In this document: piece after piece, positions 59,213 to 64,000 of the stretch
Layout: the number at the start of each line of letters is the position of its first letter
Numbering within the stretch: the stretch's first letter is position 1
Source of the DNA: Paractinoplanes ovalisporus
GTDB lineage: Bacteria > Actinomycetota > Actinomycetes > Mycobacteriales > Micromonosporaceae
Reading direction: 5' to 3'
NCBI RefSeq assembly: GCF_016834655.1
Contig: NZ_JAENHP010000005.1
Coordinates: 62,001 to 126,000, forward strand
DNA length: 64,000 nucleotides
The notes under the pieces: generated by a model
Database searches by the model: none
What the model was told of the DNA's origin: nothing
The model's input: the letters and a program-made list of their open reading frames with translations, nothing else
Position numbers and translations under genes: made by a program

Positions 59213-61474
59213 TCAGGACGCCTTGCCGATCGTCCGGCGCAGCAGGGCCTCCTGGAGGTGGATGTGCGGCTCGGTGAGGTTGGCCGGGTGGCGGTGCCAG
59301 GTGCCGTCGCCGGCCAGGTCGAAGCCCTCGGTGCCGTCGCTCATCGACAGATCCAGCACATAGCGCAGCGACTCCTTGGCGGTCGGCAGCGTGACCCGCA
59401 CCAGCGCCTCGACGCGGCGGTCGAGGTTGCGGTGCATCATGTCGGCCGAGCCGATCCAGTATTCGGCGTCGTCGCCCACCCCGAACCGGAACACCCGCGA
59501 GTGCTCCAGGAACCGGCCGACGATCGAGCGGACGCGGATGTTGTCCGACAGGCCGGGCACGCCGGGCCGCAGCGCGCACATGCCCCGGATGATGAGGTCG
59601 ACCTTCACACCGTCCTGCGAGGCCCGGTAGAGCGCGTCGATCGTCTCCTCGTCGACGAGCGAGTTCACCTTGATCTGCACCAGCGCCTCGCCGCCCTCGC
59701 GGGCGATGCGGGCCTGCTCCTCGATGCGCTCGATCAGGCCGGACCGTACGCCGTGCGGGGCCACCAGCAGCCGGCGGTACGACCTCTGGCGGCTGTAGCC
59801 GGTGAGCACGTTGAACAGGTCGGTGACGTCGGCGCCGACCTCGGGATCGGCCGTGAGCATGCCGAAATCCTCGTACAGGCGGGCGGTCTTGGGGTGGTAG
59901 TTGCCCGTGCCGATGTGGCAGTAGCGGCGGATCTGGTTGCCCTCCTGCCGCACCACCAGCGCCGTCTTGCAGTGCGTCTTGAGGCCCACCAGGCCATAGA
60001 CGACGTGGCAGCCGGCCCGCTCCAGCGTGCGGGCCCACGCGATGTTGGCCACCTCGTCGAAGCGCGCCTTCACCTCGACCAGCACCACCACCTGCTTGCC
60101 GGCGGCGGCCGCGTCGACCAGCGCGTCGACGATCGGGGAGTCGCCCGAGGTGCGGTAGAGCGTCTGCTTGATGGCCAGCACGTTGGGGTCGGCCGCGGCC
60201 TGCTCGATGAAGCGCTGCACGCTCGTCGAGAACGAGTGGTAGGGGTGGTGGACCAGGATGTCGCTCTCGCGCAGCCGGTTGAAGACGCTGCGCGGCACCT
60301 CGCCGTCGGCCAGCTGCGGGTGCGTGGCCGGCACGAACGGGCGGTCCTTGAGGTCGTCGCGGTCGCACTCGCCGAAGACCTGCCACAGCGCCGACAGGTC
60401 GAGCAGGCCGGGCACCCGCTGCACGTCCGAGCTGACCACGTCGAGCTCGCGCACCAGCAGGTCGAGCACGTGGTCGCTGATCGAGGCGGCCACCTCGAGG
60501 CGCACCGGCGGGCCGAAACGGCGCTGGGCCAGTTCGCGTTCGAGCGCCTGCAGCAGGTCTTCGTCGCGGTCCTCGTCGACCTCGAGCTCGGCGTTGCGGG
60601 TGACCCGGAACAGGTGCCACTCCTGCAGCTGCATGCCCGGGAAGAGCTGGTCGAGGTGGACCGCGATGAGCTCCTCGACGGGCAGGAACCGCGCCGCCCG
60701 GCTGTCGTTCTGCACCGTCACGAACCGGGGCACGTTGTTCGGCACCTTGATGCGCGCGAACAGCTCGCCCCCGGCGTCATCGGGGTCACGCAGCACGACC
60801 GCGAGGTTCAACGAGCGGTTCGAGATGTACGGGAACGGGTGCGCCGGGTCGACGGCGAGCGGGGTCAGCACGGGGAAGACCTGCTCGCGGAAGTAGGTGC
60901 GCTGGCGTTCCCGCTCCGGCGCGTCGAGGTCGGCCCACGTCACCACCTCGATGCCCTCGGCCGACAGCTTGGGCCGCACCTCGTCGGAGAAGCAGGCCGA
61001 GTGCCGGGTCACCAGGTCGGCCGTGCGCTGCGAGATCATTTCGAGCTGGTTGCGCAGCGACGAGCGGTCGCCGCCGCGCATCGGCAGCCCTGCGTTCAGC
61101 CGCCGCTTCAGGCCCGCCACCCGGACCATGTAGAACTCGTCGAGGTTGCTGGCGAAGATGGCCAGGAACTTGGCCCGTTCCAGCAGCGGGGTCTCCGGGT
61201 CTTCGGCGAGGGTCAGCACCCGCGCGTTGAAGTCGAGCCAGGAGAGCTCGCGGTTGAGGAACCGGTCCTCCGGGAGCTCGGGACGCTCGTCCGGCGCGGT
61301 CGGGTCGGGGATGTCGGTGCTGGCGGTCACCACAGGCTCCGTCGGTGTCGGATCGTCGGGTGCGGCTACCACGGTCTCGCCCACGGGTGCCGGATCGGTC
61401 GGGGTCGTACGGGTGAGAAAGCGGCCGTTCGGGCCACGCCGGCGGGGTTCGGGGGTCCGGGGCGAGGTGTGCAT
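59213..61474 (-). CDS. ppk: Polyphosphate kinase 1
   Basis: This 753-residue kinase polymerises ATP gamma-phosphate into polyphosphate. Motifs of the PLD-like fold are present: FLNRELSWLDFNARVL at the start of the core, FDEVANIAWARTLERAGCHVVYG, and the phospho-accepting His region YCHIGTGNYHPKTARLYEDFG. A disordered Pro/Thr-rich extension of about 60 residues precedes the core. ATG 61474 (MHTSPRTP) is chosen; an upstream open frame of 21 codons lacks support. Confidence 0.96.
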   Translation of the reverse strand: MHTSPRTPEPRRRGPNGRFLTRTTPTDPAPVGETVVAAPDDPTPTEPVVTASTDIPDPTAPDERPELPEDRFLNRELSWLDFNARVLTLAEDPETPLLERAKFLAIFASNLDEFYMVRVAGLKRRLNAGLPMRGGDRSSLRNQLEMISQRTADLVTRHSACFSDEVRPKLSAEGIEVVTWADLDAPERERQRTYFREQVFPVLTPLAVDPAHPFPYISNRSLNLAVVLRDPDDAGGELFARIKVPNNVPRFVTVQNDSRAARFLPVEELIAVHLDQLFPGMQLQEWHLFRVTRNAELEVDEDRDEDLLQALERELAQRRFGPPVRLEVAASISDHVLDLLVRELDVVSSDVQRVPGLLDLSALWQVFGECDRDDLKDRPFVPATHPQLADGEVPRSVFNRLRESDILVHHPYHSFSTSVQRFIEQAAADPNVLAIKQTLYRTSGDSPIVDALVDAAAAGKQVVVLVEVKARFDEVANIAWARTLERAGCHVVYGLVGLKTHCKTALVVRQEGNQIRRYCHIGTGNYHPKTARLYEDFGMLTADPEVGADVTDLFNVLTGYSRQRSYRRLLVAPHGVRSGLIERIEEQARIAREGGEALVQIKVNSLVDEETIDALYRASQDGVKVDLIIRGMCALRPGVPGLSDNIRVRSIVGRFLEHSRVFRFGVGDDAEYWIGSADMMHRNLDRRVEALVRVTLPTAKESLRYVLDLSMSDGTEGFDLAGDGTWHRHPANLTEPHIHLQEALLRRTIGKAS

Positions 61475-61529
61475 CGCACCATCATTGCCGGTTTCTGCGG
61501 AACGTGAAACGAACAAACATGCGAAGGCT

Positions 61530-61727
61530 TCAGGCAATCCCGGGAATTCTCACCTGGCGGACGCTTCCGTCCTGATCCCCCTCGATGTCGACCCGCTGGC
61601 CGAGACGGAGTTTGCGCAGCCCCGAAGCGTCGAAGGCGGCGGCGCCGAAGGCCAGCTCAGTGCCGTCGTCGAGCAGCAGGGTGCCGCTGCGGGAAGCGGG
61701 GTCGAATGTCGCAATCGTGCCTTGCAT
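61530..61727 (-). CDS. Cold-shock-domain-like mini protein (65 aa)
   Basis: A 65-residue single OB-fold candidate begins MQGTIATFDPASRSGTLLLDDG and has a G-x-V-D-I-E-G ending, like the truncated cold-shock proteins conserved near ppk in Actinobacteria. The RNP-1 aromatic residues of true CSPs are largely missing. It probably binds nucleic acid, with low certainty. Confidence 0.7.
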   Translation of the reverse strand: MQGTIATFDPASRSGTLLLDDGTELAFGAAAFDASGLRKLRLGQRVDIEGDQDGSVRQVRIPGIA

Positions 61728-61743
61728 GCCTAGAAGCTACCGC

Positions 61744-62391
61744 TCATGCGGCCGAGACGCAGGCCACCTCGAGTCCCAGGTCACGCAGCAGCTCGCAGGT
61801 GTGCCGGCCGGCCCCCAGGCCCAGCACCGTGGCCAGATCGGCCGGGGTGTCGACGTCCTGCCGCAGGCCCGGCCAGTCGCCCGCCAGCGGCCGGGCTCCG
61901 GAGGCCGCGTGCGCCGCGGCCGAGCCGGGGCCGAAGCGCGGGTCGAGCGGTTCGCCGGGCGGCACGGCCAGCAGCACCGTGCCGCTGCCCTCGGCGTCGG
62001 CCACGAAGGCCCGCCCGGCCCGGGCCGCGGTCAACGCGGCGTCCAGCTGGTCGGGGCGCAGCGCGGGCAGATCCCCGGCGAGCACGGCGCGGTGCCGGCC
62101 CGGCCCGGCCACCTCGTCGGCGCCGAAGCGCATCGCCTCGTTGAGCCCCGCGCCCGGCCGGTCGGGCACCACCCGGGCACCCAGGGCGGCCACGGCGGCC
62201 GCGGCCACCGGGTCGTCGGTCACCACCAGCAGCTCGGCCACGGCCGAGGCGGCCAGCACAGCTGACGCCGTGTCGCGCACCATCGCCAGCGCGAGATCGG
62301 CGTGCCGGGCCGGCGGCACAGCGCCCCGCAGCCGGCTCTTCGCGGCGGTCAGCCGCTTGACCGGCATCACCGCAGTCCAGTCGCGCACCAT
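61744..62391 (-). CDS. cofC: 2-phospho-L-lactate/phosphoenolpyruvate guanylyltransferase
   Basis: This 215-residue CofC/FbiD-type nucleotidyltransferase works in coenzyme F420 synthesis. VMPVKRLTAAKSRL is the GTP-binding N-terminus; LAGDLPALRPDQLDAAL and DVDTPADL are family hallmarks. ATG 62391 is chosen. It is divergent from plsC. No other F420 gene is visible in the window. Confidence 0.92.
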   Translation of the reverse strand: MVRDWTAVMPVKRLTAAKSRLRGAVPPARHADLALAMVRDTASAVLAASAVAELLVVTDDPVAAAAVAALGARVVPDRPGAGLNEAMRFGADEVAGPGRHRAVLAGDLPALRPDQLDAALTAARAGRAFVADAEGSGTVLLAVPPGEPLDPRFGPGSAAAHAASGARPLAGDWPGLRQDVDTPADLATVLGLGAGRHTCELLRDLGLEVACVSAA

Positions 62392-62520
62392 TGGGCCAAG
62401 TCTGCCAGCGACACCGGTAAGGACCCCTACCTGGTACCGCAGGCTTCGAGCAGGCATGATTTCGTCGCAGGTACGAAGACGGGGCGGCGGGGACACGTCG
62501 CACAGCAGGCAGGAGGGGCC

Positions 62521-63249
62521 GTGGCGCACCGCAGGCTCGGGTTCTGGCGGCGTTTCGCGGCGATACTGGTGATCCCCGTGCTGAAGGTCTGGACCAAACG
62601 GACCTGGCTCAGCCGGGAGAACATCCCGGGTTCGGGCGGCGTGATCATCGCCGCCAACCACGTGTCGCACTTCGATCCGCTCATCGTCGGCTACTACATC
62701 TTCAGCACCGGCCGGTGGCCGCGTTTCCTGGGCAAGGCCAGCCTGTGGAAGGTCCCGGTGCTCGGCGGCTTCCTCCGCAAGGTCCAGCAGATCCCGGTGG
62801 AACGCGGCAGTGTGGAGGCGGTGAAGTCTCTCGACGTGCTGGTCGACGCCCTCCAGCAGGGCGGCGTCGTGATCATCTATCCCGAGGGCACGACCACCCG
62901 CGAGCCCGACCTGTGGCCGATGCGCGGCAAGACCGGGGCGGCCCGGCTGGCCCTGGTCACCGGCGCGCCCGTGGTGCCGGTGGCGAACTGGGGCGCGCAG
63001 GAGATCTTCGACCCGCGCACCAGCAAACTGCGCTTCCGGCTCCGTACGCCCGTGGTCGCCACCGCCGGAAAGCCGGTCGACCTGAGCAAGTGGCAGGGCG
63101 CCACCCCGACGCGCGCCGTGCTCGACGAGATGACCGAGGCGATCATGCACGACATCAGCGCCCTCGTCGGCGACCTGCGGGGCGAGACACCGCCCGCCGT
63201 CCGCTACGACCGCCCACGCCGCCAGGCCACCAACGCCGAGGACGCCTGA
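62521..63249 (+). CDS. plsC: 1-acyl-sn-glycerol-3-phosphate acyltransferase
   Basis: This 242-residue PlsC-family acyltransferase has the catalytic HX4D motif NHVSHFDPL (about residue 47) and YPEGTTTREPDLWPMRGKTGAARLAL, the substrate-binding EGT block. It acylates lysophosphatidate in phospholipid synthesis. GTG start after AGGAGGGG. Its stop overlaps the gpsA start by 1 nt, linking two steps of glycerophospholipid synthesis. Confidence 0.93.
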   Translation: MAHRRLGFWRRFAAILVIPVLKVWTKRTWLSRENIPGSGGVIIAANHVSHFDPLIVGYYIFSTGRWPRFLGKASLWKVPVLGGFLRKVQQIPVERGSVEAVKSLDVLVDALQQGGVVIIYPEGTTTREPDLWPMRGKTGAARLALVTGAPVVPVANWGAQEIFDPRTSKLRFRLRTPVVATAGKPVDLSKWQGATPTRAVLDEMTEAIMHDISALVGDLRGETPPAVRYDRPRRQATNAEDA

Positions 63250-64000
63250 TGGCCCGCGCGGCCGTGATCGGGGCCGGCGCCTGGGGCACGGCCTTCGCCA
63301 AGATGCTGGCCGAGGCCGGCGCCGACGTCACGATCTGGGCGCGGCGCGAATCCGTCGTCACCTCGATCCGCGAGCACCACCTCAACGAGAGCGCGCTGCC
63401 CGGGCTCAAGCTGCCCGAGCGGATCACCGCCACCAACGACGTCGCCGAGGCGGTCTCCGGCGCCGAGGTGGTGGCGATCGCGGTGCCGTCGCAGACCCTG
63501 CGCGGCAACCTGGCCGAGTGGGCCGGCGCGTTCGAGCCCGACTCCACGCTGGTCTCGCTGATGAAGGGCATCGAGCTCGGCACCACCAAGCGGATGAGCC
63601 AGGTGATCGTCGAGACCGCCCACGTCGACCCGTCCCGCGTGGTGGTGGTCTCCGGCCCCAACCTGGCCCCCGAGATCGCCGCCGAGCAGCCCGCCGCAAC
63701 GGTCGTGGCCGGCACCGACCACGACCGTTGCCGGGCCGTCCAGCACGCGATCGCGCTGCCCTACATGCGCCCCTACACGAGCGAAGACGTGATCGGCTGC
63801 GAGCTCGGCGGGGCCGTGAAAAATGTGATCGCCCTCGCCTACGGCATGGCGGCCGCGATGGGCCTGGGCGACAACACCAAGGCGTCGCTGATCACCCGCG
63901 GCCTGGCCGAGACGGCCCGCCTGGGCGTGGCACTGGGCGCCGACCCGCTGACGTTCGCCGGTCTGGCCGGCCTGGGCGACCTGGTCGCGACGTGTTCGTC
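63249..64000 (+). CDS. gpsA: NAD(P)H-dependent glycerol-3-phosphate dehydrogenase, 5' part
   Basis: The first 250 residues of GpsA run off the right edge. GAGAWGTAFAKML is the NAD motif, VSLMKGIELGT and SGPNLAPEIA the substrate region, and GCELGGAVKNVIALAYGMAAAMGLGDNTKASLITRGLAE contains the catalytic Lys. ATG 63249 overlaps the plsC stop (TGATG). It supplies sn-glycerol-3-phosphate for PlsC. Confidence 0.96.
   Translation, partial: MARAAVIGAGAWGTAFAKMLAEAGADVTIWARRESVVTSIREHHLNESALPGLKLPERITATNDVAEAVSGAEVVAIAVPSQTLRGNLAEWAGAFEPDSTLVSLMKGIELGTTKRMSQVIVETAHVDPSRVVVVSGPNLAPEIAAEQPAATVVAGTDHDRCRAVQHAIALPYMRPYTSEDVIGCELGGAVKNVIALAYGMAAAMGLGDNTKASLITRGLAETARLGVALGADPLTFAGLAGLGDLVATCS

Overview
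The window is about 64 kb of a high-GC actinobacterial chromosome. GTG starts are frequent, genes often overlap by 1-4 nt, and there are tRNA-Gln(CTG) and tRNA-Glu(CTC) genes, an HU with a long Lys/Ala tail, and an adjacent MutT1-like/Ppk pair. The order ilvD / ilvB-ilvN-ilvC ... serA ... leuB ... ilvE ... cimA and, further on, IclR regulator / leuC-leuD ... hup ... mutT1-ppk ... cofC-plsC-gpsA is the housekeeping arrangement of Micromonosporaceae/Streptomyces-like organisms. An Actinoplanes-like genome is a reasonable inference, but no species can be named from sequence alone.

Layout. 0-1.2 kb: an iron-regulated SIP-family reductase with a strong IdeR/DmdR-type box, and the N-terminus of a DHA2 MFS exporter. 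1.4-9.3 kb: ilvD, a membrane GGDEF-EAL protein, then ilvBNC preceded by a transcription attenuator. 9.5-21.6 kb: an accessory block inside the branched-chain/serine gene cluster. It holds two very large paralogous secreted Ala-rich coiled-coil (ALF-repeat) polymorphic toxins, each followed by its own immunity gene, with a mannosyl-3-phosphoglycerate synthase and serA between them. 21.9-29.7 kb: leuB, ilvE, a caspase-like protease with an EF-hand loop, a tyrosine phosphatase, cimA behind a second attenuator, and a catalytic-core-only threonyl-tRNA synthetase paralogue behind a third attenuator whose leader peptide carries three consecutive Thr codons. 29.8-41.6 kb: a frameshifted secreted protein, a hydrolase/ArfB pair, an M16 peptidase pair, a tandem duplicate of membrane-anchored EEP-fold proteins, a low-GC beta-helix membrane protein and two conserved hypotheticals. 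41.7-54 kb: an ABC-2 exporter with an XRE regulator, a FAH hydrolase, a TetR/NmrA divergent pair with a clear inverted-repeat operator, two tRNAs, MBL-fold hydrolases, an ECF42-type sigma/DGPF pair, and a large LuxR (LAL) regulator. 54-64 kb: an IclR (NdgR-like) regulator divergent from leuCD, hup, mutT1-ppk, a cold-shock-like mini protein, cofC, plsC and the 5' part of gpsA.

How it fits together. Nearly the whole Val/Leu/Ile pathway lies here: acetolactate synthase, reductoisomerase, dehydratase, citramalate synthase, isopropylmalate isomerase and dehydrogenase, and transaminase. No leuA is seen. At least two BCAA operons plus a ThrRS-like gene carry ribosome-mediated attenuators (short leader peptide, hairpin, U-tract terminator). 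The most unusual features are the threonine attenuator on a truncated ThrRS paralogue, the duplicated toxin/immunity loci sharing an upstream sequence motif, and the 3-phosphoglycerate-using MPGS next to serA.
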